From NCBI GenBank assembly GCA_037951105.1, contig JBAMJV010000838.1:62001-126000 (forward strand): a stretch of DNA of 64,000 nucleotides, written 5' to 3'. Origin of the DNA: Echinarachnius parma. Lineage: Eukaryota > Echinodermata > Echinoidea > Clypeasteroida > Echinarachniidae. Positions within the stretch are counted from its first letter, which is position 1. Each line of letters starts with the position of its first letter. Shown in pieces: positions 1-12,084 of the stretch. The position numbers and the translations under genes are program-made. The notes below the pieces were generated by a model. That model was not told the origin of the DNA. It ran no database searches and was given only the letters and a program-made list of their open reading frames with translations.

Positions 1-2154
1 GCGATAAATCGCATACTACCATAATAACGTACGCGTATTGATTGAGCGGTCGTGCAAACAAAGTCGCGCGCGCGAACCAGTAAATAGCCGTGGTTCCGTA
101 GGTCGTAGTAATTAATTGCATTGTTCTCAAATTACAGAAACATATCAGACCCCATGAGAGTATGATTGGTATTCAATTATAGTACCAAAACAACTAAGGA
201 TTGGTTTTATCATGCCCGGCGGTACCCTTTAAGTTTCGGTTTTGAGGGCGCTTCGAAAAATAATTAATTTGTGAGGTAATACAAAACTAAGTTTTATACT
301 TGGAAGAGCACGTTATCATAAAGGTAAAACAAACGTTATTTGATCCAAATCGGTTGAGAAATAGCTATAATATTATTCGGTTGGAATAAATGTGTTTATA
401 AAAGTATTTATTCGATGATTTTACCAAACAAGTATATATCGACCGATTTTGTTTTCTAAACAAAATTACTATACAGGATTGTATATTGTTGTTGATGATA
501 TCTTTATTGAACGATTGTTTTTAAAAGAATTCACAACATAATATCATAACTGTGTACACAGTTTACATTATCCGCTCGCTGTTATAAGTCGGTTCATGAA
601 TAATCGCATTTATTTACATTCTTTGTCGGAAATAACTCCTCTACACTCAGTCAACTGACTATAATAGCAAAGAGTCAAGCACAATAATAATTTATGGGCA
701 CTCGCCGATAATTATATACCAAGGATACTTCGCAAATAAGGGATGGAAACATTCAACTCGCTTTCGGGATAATTATACACACCTACCGAACTACCATGAG
801 TGATCTGTTTGGTTAATTACATGTCAACCGAAGCGTAATGTAATAACTAGTATTCACTGATAACATTGTTCTCTTTTTGATGATATATTGTTATCACGAA
901 CAATGGAGAAATGTACCACCTGGTTCGATATCAATGCTATGTTAATGATGATCTTGAATTGAATCACTGAACTAGTACGGCATCGTCGCCATACTGGCGC
1001 CTATCGTATAGAGCTCTTTTCAAGCATTGTTACCGTTTGACAATCGCTTCATACGTTTACAGAGAGTCAAACAAAGTAGTTTTGACTGGAAAGGCACTAT
1101 ATCAATACGTCGAACAGTTGACGGGAATCGTCCAAACGATGATACAAAGTCTAAATTGGCATGTACATTACTCGATCTTGATTCAATTTAAAAACAAGAA
1201 AATCCTAAATTACAGGGATAGTACAAACTGACTTTTACCTACAAAAACTTGAACTATCCATAACACTACAAAGTAATAGTGATGACTCCACCATGCTCGA
1301 AAGGTATACAAACTTACGACTAAGTAAATTGCATTTGATCATTCAATAAGAGCTGTTAAAACACAAGAAGGCACTCTTTAAAAACGCATCCAATTTTTTT
1401 CTCAGATACACAATAATTGAAAAGCTCATTTCCAAAACGTGATGAATTTACCTTTTTGCACAAATCTATGCTCCATCACGATTCATAAAATCTGGCACTT
1501 TCAGTTTTATTAATTTTAAATTAGAAACATGAACATTTAAGGATATACAAATTACTTTGTTTCCATAACTTGTTAAATCCATTTTTGTTTATTTCCCAAA
1601 CCTGATATATCCATCAGAGCAACTCCTTCCCCGCCGAATGACCAATCATCGAACAGCATTGTGAACTATGTTTCACCCCGTGTGGAGTGTGTGGAGTGTG
1701 TGTGCATTTTACCTGGGTATGTAGGCCTACATTTCCCCCGCCAAACGAAGTTTGAAAGGGGGTATATAGGAATCAGCGTACTCAGTCAGAATGCAACTCA
1801 GCCCGATTCCACTGTATGTATTCATATCGTATTCATAGATTTCCGAACCGCACGCACCAATGAGCAATGCAGAGGGGTATTATTTTGAGCTTTATGGAAC
1901 CTTAACATAGTCTTTAATGAATGAATGTGGTATCAAATGTTAGATGAAGAATCATATTTTATGTCTATCATAATTAATCAAGTATTAAATCCAATTTTAC
2001 CAGTGCAATTTGTTGTCAAATATCACCAAAAAATAATAAATTCAGAGCTGAAAAATAACAGTTTATGCTTCTTGCGTCTCATTGATTTTATAATCATTGT
2101 AAAGCATGTTTTATACTCTTTCAGGATACGTAGGTTTTATTTTGTTGCGTTGGA
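1..2154. other. AT-rich DNA, no recognisable feature
   Basis: I read both strands and found only short open frames without domain signatures, no long inverted repeats and no tandem arrays. A few TG-rich words occur around 1680-1700. It may be intergenic or intronic. Confidence 0.5.
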
Positions 2155-2156
2155 TA

Positions 2157-2461
2157 ATCGGGTCAGGAGCCAAGAAAATACCACTCTAGTACAAATTAAG
2201 AACAACTAAAATGCGAACGAGCATTCCCATTGGATGGTTCGAAGGGGTGTGTTTGAAGCGGGCCAGTGATTGGCCTCATTCAAATAACGCAATACCAGGC
2301 TCCTCCTCGGAACAACGCGCTGTGCGGGGAAGGAGAAATTCTCTCTCCCCTTCTCTCTTCTTCGCGGGACGTGGAGAATCTGCGTGATGCTGATTCAACC
2401 AATCAACGGGCTGGATTGCCGCTGAAAGCCAACAATATGATATGGTGGCTCCTGACCCGAT
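2157..2461. mobile_element. Small TIR element (MITE), TA-flanked
   Basis: The ends are 16-bp inverted repeats (ATCGGGTCAGGAGCCA at the left, its reverse complement at the right). Each is bordered by TA (2155-2156 and 2462-2463). The 305-bp interior has no coding capacity and is more GC-rich than its flanks. A TA target duplication is typical of Tc1/mariner-type elements, so this is inferred to be a non-autonomous member. The family is not identified. Confidence 0.6.
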
Positions 2462-2463
2462 TA

Positions 2464-3369
2464 AGAAATAAACGGCTTCAAAATTGACATATTTATAAAG
2501 TGTATTAAATTACCTTTCATATGGTATAAATATGAAGGAGACGCAAGTACATTTTGTAAGTTTTCAAGCCGAATTAAAAAGAACTTTCAAAAACGAATTT
2601 TGTCAAGTTATTACACTTGACTTTCATCTTTTTGTCGTTGTTGAATTTAAAATATAATTATATGGAAGCAAAGAATGACATATTTTCTACAATGTCATAT
2701 ATCACATTGTACAATAGGTTATTGCAAACTGAAGTTATCGCATTTTTAAAATGATGTATCTCCAGCCGAGTACTATAATTCGGGAGAGAAAGTTCGATCG
2801 GTGGAATCTGAATAGAACGAGCGTTTTAGCCTCATTAAAACATGCTTTGCTCTATGACTGTACTGTCGAGCGGGCAGACGGGCGCTCGGTCGGTCCGTTG
2901 CAAAAAGTTTGTGGAGCTAACATTCTTTTTTAGCAACTATGATGAAATGTGGTACACTTAAAGGCCACTGCAACTCTAGAATAGAGTTTATCCTACTTTA
3001 TACATCGTAATATGCTTGTTTATTTCGCAAAACATTACCCGGACTCAGATTTCTGCTCAAGAAATATGTGCAAACATTATCGGGTAGACCACTATTCACG
3101 CGAACGCTGGAGGCCGCGATTGTTAGGTCTGTGTGGACTACTGAGATCTATCAATGATGCATTCCTGCATTCACTGGACCAAACCATTGTTTGAATACTT
3201 GTAGACGCTTTGATGAGTCTGCAAATCATCCGCACAGTCATCATAGCCGCTCCCATCATCTTTTGCCACCGTAACAATTAGTACAATTTGGGTATGTTCA
3301 CAGAAGGATTTCATGGGATCCAGTAGGCCAAAAATGCCAAATCATGTATCAAATTAAATGTCTGTTCAC
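2464..3369. other. No recognisable feature
   Basis: Unique-looking AT-rich sequence. Short open frames on both strands overlap each other and show no family resemblance. Confidence 0.4.
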
Positions 3370-3681
3370 CCTCTAAATAACAAATAGTAGCCGAAAGCCA
3401 TAGTTTCATTGTCCTTTAATGTGCTTGTGGTAAAGGTGTGTAATATACATTTTCCGTGAGTGTTAGATAAGGCGTTGCCATGGAAACCAATATTTTGAAC
3501 CAAAATATGAAAATCTTGTGGAGCGAGCTATTTCCACAGTTTTTTTGCAATTTGGATAAAAACTTGGTGTGCAATACACATTTGTAGTGTTTTTGTTTAG
3601 AAAAGGCGGTGCCATGGTAACCACAGTGTTGCAACAAATATGGAATTTTGATATAAAATCCTAGTTGAACAAGCTACTTTC
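3370..3681. repeat. Diverged tandem repeat, left part (interrupted by foldback)
   Basis: Degenerate units contain 'gttgccatggtaacca', 'aaatatgaaaatctt', 'ctacttcc acagttttt' and 'ataaaacttggt' in the same order. The same series resumes at 5127-5575, so the foldback element landed inside an old tandem array. Confidence 0.55.
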
Positions 3682-3683
3682 TA

Positions 3684-5124
3684 GTAGGCTTGTTAAGACC
3701 CCAAAATATGGGTGTTCACTGCAATTTGGGGTACAACTCTTTTAATAACTTCAACATATTCCTTGGATGAAAAGAAGAAAATTCATCCAAAGAGACACTC
3801 TGTATCTATGCAAATTAGGCCTACTTTTCATAATTTATGCAAATTTATTCATGAAAATGGGATATTCCATGGAAATGGTGTTTTCATTGACAGATTTGAA
3901 GGAGAACATATTCCTTGGATCAAAAGAAGAAAATTCATTCAAAGAGACACCCTGTTTATATGCAAATTAGGTCTAATTTCCATAATTTATGCAAATGTAT
4001 TGATGGGAAAGGGATATCTATGCCAATGGTGTTTTTATTGACATATTCGGGAGAACATGATCCTTGGATCAAAAGAAGAAAATTTATCCAAAGAGACACT
4101 CTGTATCTATGCAAATTATGCCTAATTTCCATAATTTATGCAAATTTATTCACTGGCCCAGAAATAACGGAACGGGGCACTTTCCAAAATAAAGCCACGA
4201 AATGACTGGATCCATCGGATAGTGTGTCTTTTAAAATGAAAATTGATACCAAGAACATTAATTTTGGTCGTGTAGTTTTTGTTTTACAGCGCTGTGAGTG
4301 ACACCATGTCAGGGTTCATTTTTCTTCAATTTTGACTGACCTATTGGCTAAAGAATGGCTCGTCATAGAATTACGGTGAACAATGATGCGGACACCTTTG
4401 TTAATGTGCAATCGACTGAATAGCCACAGCACCGTAATTCTATTACGAGCCGTTTTGGGTCATTCTTTTAGCCAATAGGTCAATCAAAATTGAAGAAAAA
4501 TGAACCCTGACATGGTGTCACTCACAGCGCTGTAAAACAAAAACTACACGACCAATATTAATGTTCTTGGTATCAATTTTCATTTGAAAAGACACACTAT
4601 CCGATGGACCCATTCATTTCGTCGCTTTGTTTTGGGAAGTGCCCCGTTCCGTTATTTCTGGGCCCATTAATAAATTTGCATAAATTATGGAAATTAGGCC
4701 TAATTTGCATAGATACAGAGTGTTTCTTTGGATAAATTTTCTTCTTTTGATCCAAGGATTATTTTCTCCCGAATATGTCAATAAAAACACCATTTGCATA
4801 GATATCCCATTCCCATCCATACGTTTGCATAAATTATGGAAATTAGACCTAATTTGCATATAAACAGGGTGTCTCTTTGAATTAATTTTCTTCTTTTGAT
4901 CCAAGGAATATGTTCTCCTTAAAATATGTCAATAAAAACACCATTTTCATGGAATATCCCATTTTCATGAATAAATTTGCATAAATTATGGAAATTAGGC
5001 CTAATTTGCATAGATACAGAGTGTCTCTTTGGATGAATTTTCTTCTTTTTATCCAAGGAATATGTTGAAGTTACTAAAAGAATTGTACCCCAAATTGCAG
5101 TGGCGGACCTCTTAACAAGCCTAC
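3684..5124. mobile_element. Foldback element with 695-bp arms
   Basis: Positions 3684-4378 and 4430-5124 are inverted copies of each other, 695 bp each by my count, around a 51-bp loop. The outer ends are GTAGGCTTGTTAAGA and its complement, flanked by TA on both sides (3682-3683 and 5125-5126). Each arm contains three direct repeats of about 145-150 bp, recognised by 'ttccttggatcaaaag' (about 3759, 3911 and 4053 in the left arm). Short open frames across these repeats on both strands follow from the inverted repeat and are not genes. This matches foldback or long-TIR non-autonomous DNA transposons. The arms are very similar, differing by scattered substitutions, so the element is fairly young or the arms are gene-converted. 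Confidence 0.85.
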
Positions 5125-5126
5125 TA

Positions 5127-5575
5127 TTCCCATTTTTTGAGCTATTCTAAAAAAAGAGTTGGTACAATTCATATTCTTCATGTAATGGTACGCAAGACAT
5201 ATTGTTCGTGAATTTTGGATTGTGTGTTGGCTTGGTAACCACAATTTTGCACCAACAATATGAAAAACTTCTGAAGTGAACTACTTCCACAGTTTTTGAG
5301 CAATTTTTATGAAACTGGTTAGACTTATTTTTGTTAAGGTGAGGGTGTGAATGAAAAATGTTTGAGTCTTTTTGATAAAGTGTTGCAATGGTAAACCATG
5401 ATTTTGGAAAAGATATAGAATTTTGTTATAAAAACCTTTTGGGGCAAACTAGTTCCGCATTTTCAAACTATTCTAATAAAACTTGGTTTATTTGATGTTC
5501 TTGAGGTTATCCTGTTTTGTTTTAATGCGTTGCCATGGTAACCACAAATTTGCTCTTAACATATCAGTGCACCAT
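5127..5575. repeat. Diverged tandem repeat, right part
   Basis: Continuation of the array at 3370-3681. Units contain 'gttggcttggtaaccac', 'gttgcaatggtaaacca' and 'gcgttgccatggtaacc', followed by the same AT-rich words. Unit spacing is irregular at roughly 150-190 bp. Confidence 0.5.
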
Positions 5576-5639
5576 ACAATGTGGATTCATCACTTTGTAA
5601 TAATTGTTTTATCCTCATCTCAAACCAGTACTGCGGGGT

Positions 5640-6105
5640 TATTATCCACCGTTGACCTCGGGCGGATCTTACTGCAAATCTAAACAGTTCGTCTCTTCCT
5701 CACGGTGCACCCTTGTGCCAAGTTTGATTAAAATCAACCCAGGGGTTCTTCAGATTTCACATTCACGAGGTAAAAATAGCATATTTAGACCAAGTTCATT
5801 GACCTTGACCTCTGACCTTGGGTGGTTTCGGCGGATCTCGCCCACAATCTAATCGGTTCATCTACTTCTCATGGTGCACCCCTGTGCCAAGTTTGATGAA
5901 AATCCACCTAGGGGTTCTTGAGATTACGCATTAATGAGGTAAAAACATCATATTTAGACAAAGTTTATTGACCTTTGACCTTGAGCGGATCTCGCCCAAA
6001 ATCCGATCAGTTCATCTACTCGTTTTGGTGCATCCCTGGGATAAGTATGATAAAAATCCACCCAGGTGTTCGTGAGATTTGGGGTTCACGAGATCCCCAT
6101 ACTGT
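5640..6105. repeat. Three diverged units of about 160-180 bp
   Basis: Three successive blocks share 'gcggatct', 'gttcatctac', 'tggtgcacccctgtgcc', 'aagtttgatgaaaatcc' and 'aggggttcttgagatt', in that order. Conservation is moderate, so this is an old tandem array. Confidence 0.65.
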
Positions 6106-6520
6106 ATTTGCATTCATTATGTTTATTTCCAGAACGTGATCAATCCATGTTTATTTCCAAAATCAGATCAATTAAAACAAATTGAAGATTCAAGTTAATA
6201 TTTTATTAAATGTTAGGGAATCTAAAAAATTCGAAATATGTGAAAAAACATTCTTTTCTCCCTTTTGTGTAAAGTGGATTTAAAACGTTTTGGAAATAAA
6301 CTCTTCAATTATTACATGCATGTTTAAGTGAAGTCCTGCAATTCTGATACTAGCTAGCTTTATCAATGGATGAAGGGGGTAGGGTCACTCTAAATTTGAT
6401 GCACCACCCCTGTTCCAACCAACTCTTTATCAAGCACAAACTTTATTTTACTGTTTTCCGTCCAACTATTATAAAGATTAACAATAAAATGTAATAGAAT
6501 GTTCACACGCACGAACACGA
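6106..6520. other. No recognisable feature
   Basis: AT-rich sequence without repeats or open frames that I can support. Confidence 0.35.
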
Positions 6521-6563
6521 ACATACACGCACACACACACACACACACACATACACACACACA
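6521..6563. repeat. (AC)n microsatellite
   Basis: A run of AC dinucleotides with single interruptions. Confidence 0.9.
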
Positions 6564-6779
6564 TCAACACTTTGATGCACAAAGTTATATGTTTTCGATG
6601 TTTTAATCAGAAAATTATACACGTTTCTCCTAATATGAAAAGGTTTCGCCCTAAAATTATTGCCCAGAAATGACAGTGAATTGTGCACATAATGATTATA
6701 TCAGAATATGAAATTGGCGTACCTGGAGTTAGGGATGGGCTATGGGGGCGACAGCCCCCGAGATTTTAAAACAGAAATG

Positions 6780-6916
6780 TTCGGGCAACAAGCATCTGTA
6801 CAAGATAATTGTGCGGGTCTGAACTGTACCATATGACCAGGGGTAATAATGCGCTTAGAGGCTGTTATGCATTAGGCGCTATATAAGTGCAATATATTAT
6901 TATTATTATTATCTAA
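6780..6916 (+). mobile_element. SINE-like element, L2-type tail (3' part)
   Basis: It shares 'acaagataattgtgcgggtc', 'gaccaggggtaataat' and 'agaggctgtt' with the copy at 18728-18945 and partly with 31488-31636. It ends in 'ggcgctatataagtgcaa' plus a short (TTA)n run. That stem-loop-like tail resembles the 3' ends of L2-clade LINEs and SINEs mobilised by them. The 5' part seems absent, consistent with 5' truncation. Confidence 0.65.
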
Positions 6917-6917
6917 C

Positions 6918-7001
6918 ATTCGGGGAAAACCATGTCATATTCGGGGAAAACCAAGTCATATTCGGGGAAAACCAAGTCATATTCGGGAAAACCATGTCAT
7001 C
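6918..7001 (-). repeat. Four 21-bp repeats at the LINE 3' end
   Basis: Four consecutive units starting ATTCGGGGAAAACC begin at 6918, 6939, 6960 and 6981. They lie just beyond the 3' end of the minus-strand LINE coding remnant, so they are probably its terminal tail repeats. Short tandem repeats at the 3' terminus are common in RTE-like non-LTR elements. Confidence 0.7.
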
Positions 7002-10000
7002 ATCATCAAGTTTAGGTGGCGCTGTGTAGCGCTGCTCTGGGCTTCCCGAGAGCACGCCATACAACTATATCTTCCGCCAACCGCGTTGCACCCTTCGTCC
7101 CTTCTCCAGACACTCTCTTTACATCATTAGTCCAGGATGTTGGTTGACGATCTCTACCACGTGTTCCTTCAATTGCTCCTTGCAGTATTTGTTTTTCAAC
7201 TCCTTCAGTTCTCCTAGCGATGTGCCCAAAGTACTTTGGTTTTCTCTCCATAATAGTGATAATTCCCCTCCTGATAGATAAGTCTGTACTAATCTTCTTC
7301 ATTATCCACACATTTGTCTTTCTTTCTTTCCACGACACCTGCAAAATCCTTCTGTAGCACCACATTCCAAAAGGGTCAACTATTTTTCTGTCATTCTTTG
7401 TCATGGCCCAAGACTCGCATCCATAGGTAGCAATGGACAATGCAGTTGCATGGAGAAACTGTATGAACGGTCTCGGCTCTTCTAGATGTGAGACATGTTC
7501 TGTACTGTCGATCCTGCAATTGCTAGTCTTCTTCTTATATCCGTGGTTGTTGCTTATAGAGCCCAATTATTCAAACTAATTGACCACTTCGATCTTCTTT
7601 CCATCTATGACGAAATCATTGTTGTTACTGTCTCTGTCAACTACCATTATGTTTGTATTCTTAGTGTGCAATAAAAGGTCCCTCACTTCGCTTGCCTTTT
7701 TGATGCGTTTTAACAAGTATATGAATTCCTCTCTGCTGTAACAAATAAGAGTGGTGTCATACATTCTGCATACCTCAGGTTCGTGATCTTTGTACCCCCG
7801 AGCTTCACTCCTCCATTGAACCCATCTAGTGCATTTCCTCAGAATGTCCATAATCATTTCCATAATGTCCTCAGAATAAACAATAAAAAGGTTCGGCGAT
7901 AATATATCACCCTAAAGTACACCTCTGCCAATTTCAAAACATTCTGTATCCCCACTACTGCTTCTCACTGTAGCTTATTGGTCCTGATAAAGATTCTTGA
8001 TCAGTTCTATTATGTGATTTAGGAATCCCATTTTGTTCATTGTGTCCTACATTTGATGGTGGCTTACACAGTCAAATGTATTACTGTACTATATGAAGCA
8101 CATACAAAGAGGATGTCTGTGTTCCCTGCATTTCCCAATTTTGTTTCTGATGTTAACAATCTGATCTCTTGCCCCCTCTGCCTTAACATAACCCTGCCTG
8201 CTCTTCTGAGATCTCTTCTTTCAACTTGACTTTCATTCTCCTGCCAATGATCTTCAGAAGTACCTTACTTGCATGGCAAATCAAGGTGATCGTACGATGA
8301 TTTGCAAATTCCCTCAAATCCTCATTTTTGGTAATGATAAGAATACAGCTCTAACCTAGTTTTTAGGCAACTCCTTCCTCTTGTATATGTTGCGGCAGAG
8401 ACGCCACATCAAGTACACCCCTTCTTCACCTGTAGCCTTCCACATCTCAGAAACTAAGTTGTTAAGACCAGGGGACTTGCCATCCTTCAATTGTTTCATT
8501 GACAGTTCAACTTCTGATCTTAGTGGAGGGGGCTCCATTTCACTGATTTCCTCCCACTATATGTCGTCATCATTATCCTGTGCAGCGAACAACTAGGTGC
8601 TACACTGCACCCATCTGCTCTTGAAGTCTCTCTATCTGTCAGTGTTTTGCCGTTTTCGTCATTAATTACATCCAATATATTAGCCCTTTTATTTGTGATT
8701 TCTTTTATAATAGCAACATTGAGTTGTTCTTGTGCCGTTCTATTTCTTTACACTTTCCCACTATGTAGTTCCTTTTATCCTCCTTAACCCTAAAAAGGCC
8801 GGGATATTTGAGGTCTTCCTACGGCCGGGGGGGAAGGGGGGGGGGGGGTGCATTATGCCCCACCCCCCTTAAGATCTCGGCCGCGGAGCGGCTGATCGCC
8901 GTGAAAATGTGCACGCATGATAAGTGAAGTGTATAGAATACAATGGTAATGTTTTTGTTTGAAAAATTCATTAATTTGCATATTTATGGTAATTTATGCA
9001 AATAAGGTCATACAATTCATATTTTTACCCCTAAATCATATATTCTTCATAATTAAACTCTGGTTTTCACTACATAATTATATTCTTTATAGCATTTGGA
9101 ATAATAATACGACACAATTTTGTTGAAGAGCCAGGTTCTTCCTTATGTTTTCTATTGTTTTTATAATTTATAATGTATTTCTTAGTTTTTTTTACTTATG
9201 TATTTTATTGTTTTTGTTGTTCATTTTATTTTAAACCATAATTCAACTATTTTGAACCTCAAAACGAACATATACAATGTAAACAAGACCAAAAAACCAA
9301 TGATATACCTCCTTTTACGAAAACTGATATTTCCATAATTATGTTTTGTACACAAATCACGAAATTGAGCGATTTTCGGGCTGACATGCATAGACAAAAG
9401 GTCACGTGACTTCGTAACGGTATGTCCGATTTTCAATTTTTTTGTTTTAAAATATGCGCAAGACCCCGGCCTTATTAGGGTTAACACTACTTATAACCTC
9501 TTTATTGAGTCTCGTCCATGCCCCTCTATCATGTTTTGCTTCTGTCCTCTTCCTCTTATCAGAAAGCTCAAAAGTTGATTTGAGATCCACGATTGTTTTT
9601 GTTTCTTTTTCTTTGGGATGTTATTCTTTGCTGCATTATCAACTGCTTCTTTCATGTCCTTCCACAGCTTGTTGGGTGTTTGCTCCGCTTCATCTATTCT
9701 TAACAATGCCTCAAACCTGTTCTTAATGTCCACTGAAAATTGAGCTGGAATTTGTTTAACATCGTACCTTATGGGAGCTGTATCGCATGTCTTAGTTTTG
9801 AGTCTTAGTCTTAGCTTGGCCACTAGCTGCAGCTGATGGTCACTGCCGCAATTATCACTTGGTCTTGTCTTGACATTTTGGAGTGATGTCCGCCACCTCT
9901 TCTTAACAATGATGTAGTCTATGTGGTTTCTAGCTCTATCACCCGGAATTATCCACGTCCATAGTCTCCTGGGGTGGTGCTAAAACCATGTGTTCCCAAT

Positions 10001-10960
10001 TATCAAGCTGTTTGTCTCACATAACTCTTCCAGTCTATTTTTTCTTTCATTTCTGCTGCAAAGACCATAATTCCCAATACACTCAGATGTAGGCCTATCC
10101 TCTGTTTTACCGATTTTCTTATTCCAGTCACCTAATATGATGAGAAAATCTGTCCTAGGTATGTTGTCTACTACTCCTTTTATTATCTCGTAGAATTCTG
10201 TGATTAGATCCTCAGATGCATCTGCTGTTGGTGCGTATACCTGAATAATTGAGAAATTCATAGGGTGCCCTTGTAGTCTTACAGTCACCATTCTCTCGTG
10301 TATTGGGTTGCATCCTAAGACAGTCTTCGCTGTAGCATTTTCAATGATGAAAACCACTCCCCCACGTTTTCTTCCACTTTATCCCAAGACGTTGACATCA
10401 TTTGCAGCCATCTCTTTCTCCACTATTTCCACCTTCCCATCTGACATACCACGCGAATTCCACGTGGCCATGTTGATTGGTTTTATCGGAGGGGTGCTGT
10501 TCGTTTCCTTCTTGGGACCTTGAAGAACATGACTTCCTTCTGCATGCTTTGATCCTGATCCGTCATCAACCCGCAAGTGTACTATGAGCAGCAATTGATG
10601 TATCATTCAGCCTGCGAGACCCACTTTTTCATACCCTCTTATTTCGTTGATTGTGTACTCTCATGAGGTCAAACGCGACCAATTAATAATGGTGGGTAGC
10701 CAGATCCTTCCATCGAAGTTCAGAAGCAAGAAGCATCACTGTAAACCTGCCCTCAGCTCTCCGGTAGCCACCGTTGTCCAAGATTAGGATCCTCCGCCAA
10801 CTACAGGTACTGCATCGCTGCTGCCCGGTGCAGGACAGGGTTTATTTGAAGGCGACCTAGCCTGCCTTGTCATGTTCTTGTCATAGGGCTATGAGAGTTT
10901 TATCTAGAGCTAACAGCGTCACCTATTAGCTCCTCTTCCCTGATATGAACATCGGGATCA
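7002..10960 (-). pseudogene. Decayed APE-type non-LTR retrotransposon (RTE-like)
   Basis: Reading on the minus strand: about 10960-10480 looks like a 5' leader; endonuclease remnants follow at 10471 (start MATWNSRGM) and 10357-9980 (VYAPTADA, then GDWNKKIG, the usual GDxN catalytic motif). A linker runs at 9823-9491. The reverse-transcriptase start is at 8538-8356 (LKDGKSPGLNNLVSE), a decayed core follows, and the polymerase-box region is near 7760. The C-terminal domain is at 7566-7012 (YGCESWAMT, MWCYRRILQVSWKERKTN, GHIARR). The order and the C-terminal motifs match RTE-like elements. Several frameshifts and stops are visible, and the YxDD active-site box is disrupted by a small insertion. 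A TTAA-flanked MITE sits inside at 8788-9480. This is a dead copy. The exact clade is not certain. Confidence 0.85.
8788..9480. mobile_element. TTAA-flanked MITE inside the LINE
   Basis: The inverted ends CCCTAA(A/T)AAGGCCGGG match with one mismatch over 16 bp and are bordered by TTAA at 8784-8787 and 9481-9484. TTAA plus ends beginning CCC is the piggyBac signature. The 693-bp interior has a poly-G tract near 8828-8848 and otherwise AT-rich non-coding DNA. Its insertion separates the LINE endonuclease-linker from the reverse transcriptase, so it arrived after the LINE. The transposase at 13400-15673 belongs to the right superfamily, but its own ends differ after CCC, so mobilisation by it is only a possibility. 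Confidence 0.85.
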
Positions 10961-11240
10961 GACTACGGCCCTTTTATAATAAAAGGGTGTATCTCGAGTA
11001 TACACCGGCGTACACAAAACCGAGAAAACTGACTTTGAAGTTTGAGCATTTTGTTTTGCTATAGAAGCCTTAGGAATGGTTGTATGCTGGAGGAGTTTGT
11101 TTTAAAATTTAATTTATCGTTCAAATATTATTTTTATATAGTTTTCATTTTTGTAAACTTCTTATATTTAGAGTAAGGTTCATTTTTATCCAGATACACC
11201 CTTTTGCCAAAAAAAAATTGACACACGCCGTAATACGTCT
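10961..11240. other. No gene seen; one GTGTATC palindrome
   Basis: AT-rich DNA. At about 10986-11010 there is a palindromic 'gggtgtatctcgagtatacacc' type word related to the motif cluster that follows. Confidence 0.35.
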
Positions 11241-11335
11241 CTTTTTTTTTAAAGGTTGTATCTGCAGATACACCATGATTATTCCTTCACTTTTGTTGGT
11301 AAAAGGGTGTATCTGCAGATACACCCTTTTACCAA
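11241..11335. repeat. Cluster of GTGTATCTGCAGATACAC palindromes
   Basis: A perfect 40-bp palindrome centred on CTGCAG occupies 11296-11335. A shorter copy lies at about 11254-11275, and a half copy near 11185-11205 ends in 'cccttttgcc'. All use the same core, TGTATCTGCAGATACA. This could form a hairpin or cruciform, or be a repeated dimeric protein site. Function is unknown. Confidence 0.7.
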
Positions 11336-12084
11336 AATAAATGAGTGAATTAATTTGTTGATTTATTTGGCAAAAATGCTTATGCCTTCGCTGCATGCAT
11401 AATATGTGCAGTTGTTGCGATCGCAAAGCTAAATGATCCACAATGACTGTTCCATAGACAACATTCAACAACGTCAATTACGTACGGGATTCTGTTCTTC
11501 GAATCAACATTATTATCTTGCACAGGATCCGATATTTGGCAGAGATTTTCTTGTATTCAAGTATTATTAAGGTAAGAAACCAAAATGTATGATCATTTAT
11601 TTTTATGACGATCATTAAACAAATAAACCTGATAATACGACGTTAAGTCGGCTAATAAGAGTGGGATCTGGACTGTCGTGCCCAGTCCCATCTGTTCAAA
11701 TGTGTGTGTGCCCGTATTTGCGTCGGTAACTCAACTTTGTCCACCTGATAAACACTCTTGTTCTAGGTAGAAATTAACCAAATTAATGTCTCAGGTGTAT
11801 GAATATAAACATAATTTACAATGGAATACTGTAATGACCGACAGTTAATGATTCTAATCAAATATAAAACTAAAACCTTAAAAGAGGCCATGATGAAAAC
11901 GTTGATAATATTAATAATAATATCATTAGTACAGATCTCTAAGAAAGAGTAGTTACATGGTCCAATTAGCTGGATAATAACAACAAAAATTATAGATTTG
12001 TCAATCTGGATTTTGATATAATACTCTGATAAGCTAAACTTGAGCATCTAATAATCTACATGGTCTAGTGTGAAGAAGTAACAA
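11336..12084. other. No recognisable feature
   Basis: AT-rich unique sequence. Short minus-strand open frames show no domain resemblance. Confidence 0.35.

Noticed and set aside
3712..4205. Repeated open frames with 'KRRKFIQRDTL' words
   Set aside because: Direct repeats within the arms of the foldback element, mirrored on the other strand at 4614-4904.
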